Origin: Nemophila menziesii
Taxonomy: Eukaryota; Streptophyta; Magnoliopsida; Boraginales; Hydrophyllaceae
Length of the DNA: 64,000 nt
NCBI GenBank assembly: GCA_029959085.1
Contig: JARWIR010000005.1
Span: 2,668,501 to 2,732,500, forward strand
Reading direction: 5' to 3'
In this document: piece after piece, positions 34,301 to 45,848 of the stretch
Layout of the letters: every line of letters starts with the position of its first letter
How positions within the stretch are numbered: position 1 is the stretch's first letter
Program-made: the position numbers and the translations under genes
Notes under the pieces: model-generated
The model's database searches: none
Told to the model about the DNA's origin: nothing
What the model saw: the letters and a program-made list of their open reading frames with translations, nothing else

Positions 34301-34923
34301 GTACCTATCTATGAATTTATATAAATTGCATCATTGGTCCCTCTTTTTTAGGAAATGGAGTCTTATTTACGAAGAAACAACGTATCTAAAGGAAGAGCTA
34401 CCGATACAATGTCCCAAGCTTCGGAAATGACGGCTGAATCTTATGGAGGGAGTAGTGTAGTCTCGGACATGGTCACGTCAAGTGCTTACAGGCAGAAACA
34501 GGATTTGAGATCATACGGTCAGGATAGCTCGGATGATATTCGAAAGCGCGCCATGCAAATTAAAAGAAGTCAACACCGTAGGATCGGTTCTTTTGATTCT
34601 TCCGAGATTTACCAGTCTCAGGAGTTATCATCATCGGTAAGTCTATTGTTTTGATGAGATAGAATGGAGAATATGTTACTTCTTTTGCAAGTAAACAGTC
34701 AAAACAAACAAAGTTGAATGACCAAATGAGTTATTTAACTAATTATACATCCAATTAACTATGGATTATGATATTTTAGCAGGATTATGCTGACCAACAA
34801 GACAGGACTCGATCGGGGCCTATGTCATACCAACCACCTCGTAGAAATGACCCCAAGCAAGATAGTCAATCGCGTGATAATGCTCGTAGATCAAGGTTTT
34901 ATAGAGGTAAAGAATGGAATTAG
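31371..34923 (+). CDS. N-myristoylated CDK-like Ser/Thr kinase (IBS1 / At1g54610 type)
   Basis: Six exons (31371-31823, 32373-32657, 32743-33288, 34055-34270, 34352-34636, 34780-34923) join to 1929 nt and 642 residues. The start is the ATG giving MGCVSSKK, a myristoylation/palmitoylation signal typical of this family. A basic SRHRHRRSRRHDRHGRR tract follows. The kinase domain begins at residue about 152: IGQGTYSSVYRA (Gly loop), VALKK (ATP Lys), FQPESVRFMAREI (C helix), HRDLKSSN (catalytic loop), DFGLA, and VVTLWYRPPELLLG (CDK-type activation segment). The C-terminal tail is low-complexity (SEMTAESYGGSSVVSD..). Upstream open codons (TTG GGG GGA) are not a start. The final exon may end earlier if the GTAAAG at 34908 is a donor. 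By family it is a membrane-linked CDK-like kinase; the substrate is unknown. Confidence 0.92.
33330..33990 (+). repeat. Cluster of the dispersed short repeat in kinase intron 3
   Basis: Intron 3 (33289-34054, 766 nt) is made mostly of GGACCTATAGTGCATTTTTTGCATAATA-like units, about 15 of them, in the sense direction. They are interrupted by a MITE at 33706-33861 (words cited as shorter blocks: GGACCTATAGTGCA, TTTTTGCATAATA). Confidence 0.85.
33706..33861. mobile_element. MITE inserted in kinase intron 3
   Basis: Ends GAGTAATGATATATACC and GGTATATATCATTACTC are a near-perfect inverted pair. Interior words match the copy at 26208-26399. It sits inside the short-repeat cluster, so it arrived after the cluster formed. 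Confidence 0.75.
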
Positions 34924-37483
34924 AATATATGATATAAGTTAATTTCATCATTAGTCCTTGTGTTATCCAAAACTATCAAATATACCCATGTTACACAAGG
35001 CGCAATATATGCTGATACCTTACTTTGTCGACATACTTGTCTTTAATGTGAATTTATATTATGCATTGTTGGTATGTTTCGTACACTTTGTAGATGAAAA
35101 AATTCAAATACTCAAATACATTTAATATAGGGACCTATTAGTGCTATTAACTCAAAAAATTGATCTAGGAACTACAGAACAATTAACTAAAAAACAATTG
35201 ATATAAGGATCTCTAGTATAATTAACTCAAAAAAGTTATTATAGAGTACTATAGTGCAATTAACTCAAAAAAATTACCCCCAAACCCCTTTGCCCTCCAA
35301 CAAAAATTCCACGCTCCGCCCTTGTGCTATTAAACAATGTTGCAAAAGTACTCCTCAAGTACTTCAGAAAAACATAGGGACTATTGGTGTAATTTACTGA
35401 AAGTTTTTCATCATTACAGATTATTAACTCCTGGGAGTGCGTGTAGATTTTGGGTCATGATGGCACATTCTTAAGCATATGGTGCTGCCTTCTAAAGGTT
35501 TTTTTTTCCGGCTCATGTTTCCCGAGCGTGCACCTAATGTCGCTAAAACCATGATGGCACATTCTAAAGCGAACATAGAGGGATCGGGCAAAAGGGAGAA
35601 TACTAATGAATGCTGAAAAATTGAGAAGATCAAAACACTAAAAGGAACTTTATAGAAATTTCACTTTTTGGATAGTGTTTGTTATAGCAAAAGCTCTATT
35701 TTTTATTTTCTCTTTTTTATATTTTCCTCTTGAGACTTTTTTTCTTTTACTCTCTTATTTGTATAATACAAAAAGCTCATTCCATTTGTTTATATGTCCA
35801 GAAAAAAAGATGTTTGTGAAATTACTATATTTACTTTTTATAAAATGAAAAAAAAAATGTAGTTAGTTGAAAGTAAAAACCAACACATTTGGTTTGTAAA
35901 CAATTTTTTTTAAGATATTGACTAGTTTTGAAGACCCCTCCTAAAAACCCAACCATTCCTTCCCATTTGTTATACTCCATTTCGAGGTCAATTAGAATAA
36001 AGATAAATATAAATTAAATTATAATATAGTCCTACCTTATATGCCCCATATATATATTTCATATACCAAAAACTTACCCGTCTAATTTCTGAAAATGCTC
36101 TTTACTCCATCGCGGAGTATTTAGCCGTGACAAGTTACTTGAAAAAATTAGTTAATTTCATTGAAGAGCTAGTCTAAATAAATATTAGATACTGTAACTA
36201 AATTGTAAAAATTGTTAAAACACAAAAGTAAAGATTAATCATCTCTTAGTTTATAGAAACTAAACTCTCCTTGTAAAGCATGACTCCATGTGGCCTGGAA
36301 TAATAAGTAGGTGCCATTTTACATTTGAACAGATACACTGGAAAAAAAAAAAAATCAAACCCATCCTCAAACCCATCCTAAATCTTATGTTGTTTGAAAA
36401 ATAATTTGTTAGTAGAAATAAGGGTTACCAATTAGTGTCATGTAGTTAACATTTTTTGGTTGTGTGGTCGGTTTATTAACACTCAAGGGTTTATCGTTTT
36501 ATTAATCAACGCGCAAGGGTTCTCCTTATTTTACCAATATGCCTATTGAAACTGAATTTTCAATATAACAGTTCATATTTTGATTAATTTTTAGTGTTAC
36601 AATTCAGGATTGTTGTGGTTATTGGTATATATGTGTCGATAATTGTTAAATGGACTGATCAAAATTGAATGTTTATTAGTAATTTTGCATAATATAGGGA
36701 CGTATAGTGCAACTAACTCTAAAAAGCAGTGTTTAACGATGGAAATATTCGAGGATTTAAGGATTATTGGTTGATATAATTTAACAATGGGACACTATAC
36801 TGAGTTTAAGGATTTCTATTGGTTGATAGAATTTTTCTGATACATGGTCCTGAGATACAAACATGAATGATAACTTCCTAGAGTCATTGTTGATCAACCC
36901 TAACCTAGTTTGGAAAAGAATTATGTTAGTAAAAATAATTATGTATTGTTAAGCTTAAATATGATATGTAAAAAATGAGAGTCTCCTTCTGCATTTCCGC
37001 ATTTTGTTTTTTTCTTTATTACTTTCTTGCTTTTGCGTTAATTACCATATTTGTTTCATTTTTTGGTCTTCTTTTCTGATTTTGAGGTGTTAGATTTCGG
37101 ATCTCTCAAAATCTCTTGTAATTCTCCTCTTATCATGGTCAATTTTTCAAATTGCTCTCATGAAGTGAAGAATAAAGCTTTTATTAATTACTAAGAAGCT
37201 TTCTAGTACCAAGTTTGCCAAAATGTGGGGAAAACTTAGAAGTTAGTCTGTTTTTTTAATTTCAGAGTGTAGTTAGGGATATTTAATAATTTTAAGAGAT
37301 TTGTATACTATTTTTGGAATTCTAAGATTAGTTTTATAATTTTATCCAAGACAAAAACAGGGTGCCATATATAACTCTTTCTTAATACATATAACAATAA
37401 TTTCTTGTTTTTCTACATTTCATTATGAAAAATGAATATGGAATTTCATAATTAAATCATTGCACAAATGTTAGTAGACCTCT
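34924..37483. other. Convergent intergenic region between the CDK-like kinase and the CW14-like gene
   Basis: 3' flanks of two genes facing each other. Copies of the short repeat occur at 35120-35400 and 36690-36725. No gene, RNA or element ends are supported in the remaining AT-rich sequence. Confidence 0.45.
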
Positions 37484-40400
37484 TCAGAATGAATCATCAC
37501 CAGTTCTCATAATTGTTGGTATTTGTCCATGATTAACAAAATCAATTTTGTTCAATCTCAAACAAGCCAACACTTTTTCGGGCAATTCTTCAGGTTTTTG
37601 CGCCTGTACATTGTGTAAAAAACATAATTAGTTGCATGCATTCATAGCAGAGGCAAGAATTTTTGTTTGGTGGGACCCCCAGAAATTTTAATCTGTGTTA
37701 ATTGCACTACAAGTCCTTATGTTTTGCAATAATTGCATTATATGTCCCTATATTTTCCATTAATTGCATTATACTCCCCTATATTTTTCCATAATTGCAT
37801 TATGAGTCCCTATATTTTATACTAATTTCATTACAGGTCCCTATAGTTTCAATTAATTGCATTATAAGTCCCTATATTATACAAAATAACACTTTTTATT
37901 GAAATAATTGCAATATAGATCCCTATATTATGTAAAATAACCTATACAGGTTAGCTTAGATTTAACAGACAGTGAACTTTCCATCTTCAAGACAGATGTT
38001 TGAATAGAGAGACTGGGTGCACTTGTTTTCAAAGCACAAGGGATAAAGTTTCATTTTACTAAACCATAAGGAGTTAAATTGCAAAAAAAAAATAAAAAAA
38101 TGACGCGCATACCTGAATTGTCAAACCAAGATCAAGTATTCCGTTTTTGAGATTATCTCTAAAAGCATCAAGTCCTCTTCTCGCTATGTAGCTGAAGCGG
38201 TGAATATCAAGATCAATCTCCAAGTAATTAGGTCCCTATATAAAAGAAGCAAAACTCGGGGTTAAAAGTGAAAATCATCGATAAACCGTAAAAAAAACAT
38301 TGATAGTGCACCTGATAGAAGCTGTGTTGAGGTCTCGAAAGAACCGGTTTGTCATTATAAGCATGCAAAAGCTTCTTTTCAGTAGAACTTGAAACAAGAT
38401 CATCGGGATTCACAATACCTACCATTATCTTTAATCTTTCTCTATACGGAACTAAGGACTCCTTTGCAAATCCTTTAACTTTCTCCATATCATCCTCAAT
38501 CAAGCTCTACACGATAAACAAAAGGTCCTTATAATATCATGTAAAAATTGCACAATAGTAAATATGGTGGTTTAGTTTTACCTTAATGCTTTCTTGGAAA
38601 TGGGTAGAAATTTCTTGCTCGTAATTATCGGAAATTCTGAAATACAATACAAGGCTTAAGCCTTCCCCGTCACTATCACCCGAGAACATCGGAGCAGGAT
38701 AAGTTGGCAACTGCATAAACAATTCAATATAGGTAAATTAATATATTAAGTAAGCACTAATATAATTTTTTTAATTGCTCTATCAAAAATGTTTAAATGA
38801 AAAATTTACCTGAATATTAACTATGAGAAGTGGTGGCAAATTTCCGTCGCCTTTTAAAGGCGGAAGCTCAAGATGCTGCGCAATATGATTAACCTTTCTT
38901 GGGCAGGTGAACATATCCACACCTATAGGGTAATAAGGGCTGTAATCTGGAGCTGGACATTTCTTTTTATCTCTGTAAATATAGTAAATAATTAGCGCGC
39001 GATTTTTTCTAAATTAATCGCTTCTAGAAGTTATAAACATACTTAAAATAGGTTTCACTACGGAGGTTAAAAATCGAGGGTGGAATTTTCGACCATGTTC
39101 CTGGAGTCGCCTTTTCTTCGGTACAACATGGGATTAAAAGTCCTGCTCTCGGACGGTAAAGAAACTTTTTCGACGCACCTGGAATATAACGGACCAACAT
39201 TATCAAAAATCAAAAGATAAGGGACTAATAAAATGTTACAAAAACTAGGGACCAAATGAGCAAATACTTACGAAAGTCGTTTGTATCAACACCATCAACA
39301 GAGGATCTCATTGAAAGCCTAATAACGGCAGAAGTCCTTGTTTGAGATTTCGGAGAAAGATCCGATGAAGCGATAAGTTTGTCGGTTAAAGAAGGAACCA
39401 AACGAGGAAACACAGATTTTAATACATTAACTGAAGGGGTATTCTCGTCATTATTTTGTTCATATTCTCCTTGAGTGCTGCTAATAAGTGAAAATCCATT
39501 TGCGTCCTTTACTTCGTCTTTGCTTGAGAACTCCGCTTTGTTGTTATCGATTTTTAAATATCTTCCGTGGTATTCTTGGTATTTACACTCGTTATTAACG
39601 TAGCACGCTGAAGTTTCGTATTGAAGTACTTGTCCACTCGATATGTTAGGGTGAAAATCTGAAAAATTTAAATTTAAAAGTTTTTGAGTTAATTGCGCTA
39701 TAGGTTCCTATATGTGTATGAATTAATTGCGCTAGGTCCTTAATAGTTTTGAGATAAAAACGTTTACCACATTTAGAAACATAAATATCTCAATGAGGCT
39801 CTAATATCGTCAAGGATGTTAAATTTTGTTTTCGGGAGGGTTTGAATTTATTGCACTATAAGTCCCTATACTCTATGAGTTAATTGCACTATAGGTCCTT
39901 ATAATTTTATGTTACTTTCATTATGAGTCCCTATACATTTTTAGATAATTGCACTATAGGTTATTATATGTATGAATTAATTGCTTAAGGTCCCTATGTT
40001 TTTTAGAATCTCAAATATTGAACAGGGTTCTAATATCGTCAAGGATGTTAATTTTTGTTTGGGGGAGAGTTCGAATTTTTTGCACTATAGGTTACTATAC
40101 TTTATGAGTTAATTGAACTATAGGTCCATATATGTCTGAAGTAATTGTGATATGGGTCCCTATAGTCTTTGGTTTTTAGTTAATTGCACTATAAGTCCCT
40201 ATATATTTTTAGATAATTGCACTATAAGTCCTTATATTTTTGTGGTAATTGCACTGCGGGTCCCTATTATTATGTTAGTTAATTGCACTATAGGTCCCTA
40301 TTATTATGTTATTTAATTGCACTATAGGTCCATATAATTATGTTAGTTCAAATTGTGATATAGGTACCTATATTTTTTGAGTTAATTGCACTACAAGTCT

Positions 40401-41465
40401 CTATGTTTCAAAAGGTAGCAAAACATAACCCTATCAATTCCCTATATGTTTGAATTATTGTGTTATAGCCTTATAGGTCCATATGTATTTTAGTGAATTG
40501 TACTATAAGTCCATATGTTGTTTAGCTAATTGCATTATAGATCCCTATATTTTTTTAGGTAATTGCACTATAGGTCCTTAAATGTAGCAAAATATACCCC
40601 TATAAATTTTAAGTAATATACACTAAACCACCAACAACAAAACCTAGGGGGACCAACTAAAGATTCTGAAAACTTGGGGGTCCATAAGTTATTAATATAA
40701 ATTTATTTTTATGGTGTTACATTTATTCTTTAAAAACCAGGAGTGAAGCCAAGAATTTTTGTTTGGGGGAAACGGAAGGGTTTAGGGGCACCTCCCCAAT
40801 TTTTTTTAGTCAATTGCATTATAGGTCCCTATATTATGAAAAAGTTACACCGTATGCCCGTGTATTACCCTTTTTTTTCAGTAAGTTGCACTAAGTCCCT
40901 ATATTACACAAAAGAACCTACATCTTATCATATAAACAACAAAACTTTCATACAAATAAAAGAATCAAAGCCAAACAAGATAATTCCAAAAAGCTAGGGG
41001 CATAAATGAAGATATTGAAAATTCGGGGTACTATATATTCATTACCTCCATGAACACTACTAAAATCATCATCCGAGTCAGACTCCAACATACTAATTGT
41101 ATCAAACCATGAATCTGCTGCAAGAAAACACCATTTCGAAAACCGTTAATACCAAAAAAAACTCTTTTAAAAGAACTTTATGAAAAGACGATTTTACCCT
41201 CAGCATCGATTTCACTATGGTGCCACTGCATCTGAGTGACATGAAACGTTGAGTTTGAGACCTCGCCTTTTCCACAAGTAGTAGTTGTCTGAACAAACTC
41301 ACTAACCGAAAAATCAGTTAATTGAGAGCAAATGTCACTATTTCTAGTTTTATTTCCATCTGTAATAGTTTTCGAGAGCTTGTGCGCACGATTCTTTCTA
41401 TTTCTGTAATAATGCCTTCTCCGTGGTTTGATTGGTCTAACTGGTATTGATGCACACGCACCCAT
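37484..41465 (-). CDS. DUF1336 protein, CW14 / EDR2-like, N-myristoylated
   Basis: Nine minus-strand exons (41465-41198, 41117-41046, 39658-39272, 39178-39043, 38972-38810, 38710-38582, 38506-38312, 38235-38113, 37603-37484) join exactly in frame: 1593 nt, 530 residues. The start MGACAS is a myristoylation/palmitoylation signal, followed by a basic [12 protein letters not shown] tract. [18 protein letters not shown] is the acidic motif of this family. The DUF1336 domain fills the second half: [62 protein letters not shown] and a C-terminal [19 protein letters not shown]. There is no PH or START domain, so it is the short CW14-like form rather than full EDR2. EDR2 relatives act in membrane and defence regulation; this member's role is unknown. 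Intron 2 is 1387 nt and full of the dispersed repeat. Confidence 0.93.
39690..40600 (-). repeat. Large cluster of the dispersed short repeat in the CW14-like intron 2
   Basis: More than twenty imperfect units reading TTAATTGCACTATAGGTCCC on the plus strand, i.e. GGGACCTATAGTGCAATTAA in the sense direction of the gene. A longer block (about 39777-39860 and 40010-40095) with CTAATATCGTCAAGGATGTT is duplicated, so part of the cluster grew by segmental duplication. Confidence 0.9.
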
Positions 41466-42499
41466 AACTATTACTTAGACTCGAAAACTCGAGGCTATAT
41501 TCATAAAAGATCCCAACTACTCGCTGATGTACCGTAAAAATCTAGGTACCTGGAGATAAATATAGCGGATTTAGCAGTTACTAATATTGCGTTATTTAGT
41601 ATTTTAGTCCCTTGTTTTTTGATTTTTTGACAATCTTATTGCAGTATATGCGTTAAATTCACGTGCCAATGTGATAAAAGACTAAATAACCCTTAGTGTC
41701 GTGTTTTTATTATCACGCGTTATGCTAAAAGAAAACAACACTTATAACACAATGGAAGTACGGAGAAAGGCTAACTTTGTCACAAAAACAAAAAAGTAAG
41801 GGGTTACAATGTTACATTAGTAAGATAAAGCACTAAGGTTGTAACAAAACCAAAAGATAAGAGGTTGGAATGTTACATTAGCAAGATAAAGGACTAACAA
41901 TGTCACAAAATTGAAAAGATAAAGGACCAAATAATCGTCAAACATCGGGACTCATTATAGTGTAACTACTTTAAATGTAAAATAAAGGGACCTTTAATGC
42001 AATTAACTCAAAAAATTCGATTGTGGCCCCCGAAACACACATATAGACACACCCAACTCCAGAAAAAAAAAATCCTGACTAAGCCCCTAGAATATATCAT
42101 AACTTTTGAGTACGATATAATATGAGGGATCTAATTGCAAAATTGGAATACCTTCTAAAGCAACAAAAGCATCTCGTGCAAAAAAACTCGGAGGCTAATG
42201 TTCGCTGCTAAAGAGTCAGCAAAGTTGCCATGAAAAATCACATCTCAGTGACATCTGTACATGGTCAAGAACAATATATAAGCTTTGACTAGAAAAACGA
42301 TAAATAAAAAGAACCAGACAAATTCATGTGATTGAAGAAAAGAAAAGAGCTTTTTGCATTGATTTAGTGAAACATGATTTTGATGCATTTGATGAAGCTA
42401 TAATTATATACCCTTTTTGTAATTTATAATGTGCTAAACAAAGCAAGGAATAGTGGAATGAACATGACTTTGTTAGGATCACTTTTAAAAAAGATTGAA
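41466..42499. other. Promoter side of the CW14-like gene
   Basis: Should hold the 5' UTR and promoter of the minus-strand gene. A few repeat-like words (ACCTTTAATGCAATTAACTC near 41990) occur and no other gene is seen. Confidence 0.4.
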
Positions 42500-43260
42500 A
42501 AGATGGTATAATTGACTAATTCCCATAAAACAGGGACCAATGATTCAATTTATACCCATGTAAGATAATTGTCTGTAAACCAGGACTTTGCAATCAAGAC
42601 TGAAATATTGTATACAAAGCCATTCATAAATAAAATTTACACTTTTCTGTTCAAAAATTGTAAAAGAAGGTATATTTGAATAATTCCCATAACACAGGGA
42701 CCAATGATGCAATTTACTCAATCTAGGATATACCTATATAAGATAATTGTCGAGAAAGCAAGACTTAGCAATCAGGATTGAAACTTGTATATTTGCTATT
42801 TTTTAAAATAACTCAGGGGTACATTTGCTACTTCTTCAGGGACCAATGATGAAATGTCACTAATCTACGAAATACCAATTTACTATAATTGTCCAGAAAG
42901 CAAGACTTTGCAATTAAAAGAGAAACTTGTACATAAATACATGCATAAAAATGACATTATTTGTTCAAAAATGAAACACATGGTACATTTGACTATTTTC
43001 CATAACACGTGTACCAATATTGCAATTTCGCCAATTTTAGAAAACTTTTCAGAAAGCAAGACTTTGCAATCAAAAGTGAAAATTGTATAAAGATAATTTC
43101 ATTAAAATTACATTTTTGTTCAAAAATGAAAAAGTTGGTATATCTGACTATTTCCCATAACACAAGGACCAATGGTACAATTTACCCAATCTACAAAATA
43201 ACCATTTAAATAATTGTCCAGAAAGCAAGACTTTGCTATAAAGAATCCAAACTTTTGTAC
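42500..43260. repeat. Tandem array of about 156-166 bp units, five copies
   Basis: The words CCCATAACACAGGGACCAAT and AAGCAAGACTTTGCAAT recur in fixed order. Unit starts are near 42512, 42678, 42834, 42991 and 43147, so the period is about 156-166 bases. Copies differ by substitutions and small gaps. Each holds one GGGACCAATGATGCAATTTA, a variant of the window-wide short repeat. Small open frames here are by-products of the repeat. Confidence 0.85.
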
Positions 43261-43825
43261 ATATACATTCACAAAATTCACATGTTTTGGGCAGATAATA
43301 TAAAATGAAAAGGACCTGATGCAATTAATGAGCGGTCTTTGATTTATCTCTCTCTCTCTCTCTTGGCTAAGGAGAGAGAGATTTGTAGCGTTTTTTGGGA
43401 AGACCAAATGATATTCCAGAGCTTCTCACTACAGACAAAGATGTTTAGATTTATGGTTATATATATATATGTATGTGTATATAGATTTGCACAGGATAAT
43501 AAGAAAGAGGATGGCTTCCTTGGAATTAGGAAGAATATGTATGATTTTAGCTATTTTAATAATATTATTTTTATGATTTAGATAAAATGGTGGGTTGTCA
43601 GTAGTTTTCTTAGATTCTTGTCCGATAATTAGTGTCGGACATGTCCATAATAGAGTCTATAAATCTTCATGGTTGTCTCCGAATCGAACAGTACACGTCA
43701 AGTCTTCATTGAATTGTACTTTTATGAGAAACATGTGACTTTTTTCGTTAGTTTCTCAATTGATTATTTATTGAGTCATAGTTCACGGACGGTTTGAGCT
43801 AAGTTTGGAAAAGGTATTGCGACGA
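43261..43825. other. Spacer with a CT/GA hairpin, no gene seen
   Basis: At 43347-43381 a CT run is followed by TTGGCTAAGG and a GA run, forming a short perfect-stem hairpin. Otherwise no feature is supported. Confidence 0.4.
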
Positions 43826-43834
43826 AAATATTTA

Positions 43835-44013
43835 GGAAAATTCTTCCATCCAATATTGGATGATCCTACACCAATAATAATAATACACATAACCCATGTT
43901 TTAAACTTACAAAATTAACTAACTTATTAATCTAATGACATGTGTTTTGTTATTATTATCAATGACCATGATATGAATATTGGACCATCCTATATTGGAT
44001 GGAAGTATTACCC
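43835..44013. mobile_element. MULE-type MITE, 179 bp
   Basis: Flanked by the 9-base direct repeat AAATATTTA at 43826-43834 and 44014-44022. Inverted ends GGAAAATTCTTCCATCC and (complement) GGGTAATACTTCCATCC enclose a body nearly identical to 27562-27724. The 9-bp duplication points to Mutator-like transposition. Confidence 0.8.
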
Positions 44014-44125
44014 AAATATTTATACCAAATTTAAGATGAAATACAACCACTATTTAATATTATGGCTAGAAATGAGGAGAGTTGAACGTGATTTGGTTTA
44101 CTCCAGCTTAATTTTGGACTAAAAT

Positions 44126-44424
44126 CAGGGCCGGTCTTGATATTTTGAGGGCCCAAAGCAAATATTAAAATATAGGCCCCTAAATAAATCTTAGGTGTAT
44201 TACAAATGAATTGTTTTTACTTAGCTTAATTAAACAATTTTTTTAAAAGATAAAAAAGACTGGACTATAATTTTTGTTTTAAGTTGGGCTAAAATTGAGC
44301 CTATTTAAATAAGAAAAAAATTATGCTATATATGCAAAAAAGACATTTGGGGCCCTAAAAATGATAAGAATTGAGGGGGGCCCAAGGCGGTGGCCTCCTT
44401 GGCCTCCCCTCAGGACCGGCTCTG
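44126..44424. mobile_element. hAT-type MITE, 299 bp
   Basis: Inverted ends CAGGGCCGGTCTTGA and (complement) CAGAGCCGGTCCTGA are flanked by ACTAAAAT (44118-44125) and GCTAAAAT (44425-44432), an 8-base duplication with one mismatch. The GGGCCC-rich, AGGCCC-type interior is typical of a widespread plant hAT MITE group. Confidence 0.8.
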
Positions 44425-44699
44425 GCTAAAATCATATCAAAACCGAATAGTTCTCTTTTTAAGGATGTATATTTCAAACAAGGTTGTTAGTGATGGTATG
44501 GGTTCACCTATTTTTGGTTCGGTTAAAATGATATCAACACGGTATTTGACAAAAAACTATCAAAAATTTCTTTGTGTTGTTCGAAATCGATGGTTTTTAA
44601 TTTGTTTCTAAACTACAACTTCTTGATTGAGTAGATCATTTTGTTAAAATCTTAAAAGATAAAGTGAAATTCAATAGTATCTTTCTCTTTCTTTTGGTT

Positions 44700-45848
44700 A
44701 CTAATTTTATCTTTAAGGAAGAGAGGTTTATGACTTAAGCGAGAATTAGGAAATGCGGTCTAAGAAGAATGGGGTGAATTTGGAGATAGAAATGCGACTT
44801 TTTATCATGATTTAGTGACTTCTACGAGAAGTAGAAATGGAATCACTCGGATTCTTGATTACAATGATATTTGGGTAGAGGACCCGAGTGTGATCAAGGA
44901 CATGTTCATCATCTTTTACAAAAACATCTACAATGAACAATTCTCGACAAGCCAAATATCAGCTGGAGAGCATATTCCATGTAAGATCATACATGACATG
45001 AATCTGGAGCTTCTCCAACCTCCGACTCTTGAAGAAGTCAAAGGAACGGTCTTCTAGTTAGGGAGAAAAAAGTCATTTGAGCCGGATGGCATACCTACAC
45101 TTTTCTATAAAAAATTCTTGTATATTACAAAAATGACCTTATTGACATGGTTAAAGGTTTCTTTGATGGTAAACTCGATATAAGATCTCTTAACAAAATG
45201 ACGATCATTATTGTTCCAAAAGGTGACATTCAGGAAAAGGTTGGAGATTTTAGGTCTATTTCATGTGAAAAAATCGACTACAAGATCATTTCTTTAGTTT
45301 TGGCTGAAAGGTTGAAGCCACTTCTTGAGAACACCGTTTCTCCGACTTAGTCGGCTTTCATGAAAGGAAGAGATATCTAAGACAACATTATACTAGCACA
45401 TGAAGTCGGTTTCTTTTTTAGAAAAGATCGATAGACAAACAAATATCATGTGACGGTCAAGTTAGATATGGCGAAAGCCTATGAACCTGTATGTTGAGAC
45501 TTCTTTAAAAAAAGTGCTACGTAAATTGGGCATTCACGAGATTTGGATTGGATGGATTATGAATTGTGTGATGATAGTATAGTATCAATAGTCACCCAAT
45601 AGAGAGATTATTGATACCATTTCTCCTTCAAATGGTATTAAGCAGGGAGACCCATTCTCACCATTTCTTTTCTGCCCCATTACCGAAACTCTTGTTAGTC
45701 TTACTAACTTTGAGATGCGTGAAGGAAATATTAATGAGATTAAATTGGCTAGGGGATGCCCGACACTCTCGCATCTTTACTTTGTAGATAGCTCCATTTT
45801 TCTTATCTCCCTCAAAGAGAAGGAAATGTTGGCTTTTAAAAGGGTGAT
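44700..45848 (+). pseudogene. LINE (L1-type) reverse transcriptase, left half, split by a Ty3 element
   Basis: Recognisable blocks, in several frames, are EEWGEFGDRNATFYHDLVTS, EPDGIPTLFYKKF, SAFMKGRDI (conserved 'FV.GR.I' motif), VKLDMAKAYEPV, NGIKQGDPFSPFLFC (conserved 'G.RQGDPLSP') and SHLYFVDSSIF, where the catalytic FADD has decayed to FVDS. Multiple stops make it dead. It is interrupted at 45848 by the Ty3 element and resumes at 54850. Confidence 0.85.

Noticed and set aside
42854..43407. Several small frames of 66-95 codons
   Set aside because: They are by-products of the 160-bp tandem units and shift with unit boundaries.
44390..44611. 73-codon frame
   Set aside because: It starts inside the hAT MITE and runs into spacer DNA; no supporting motif.
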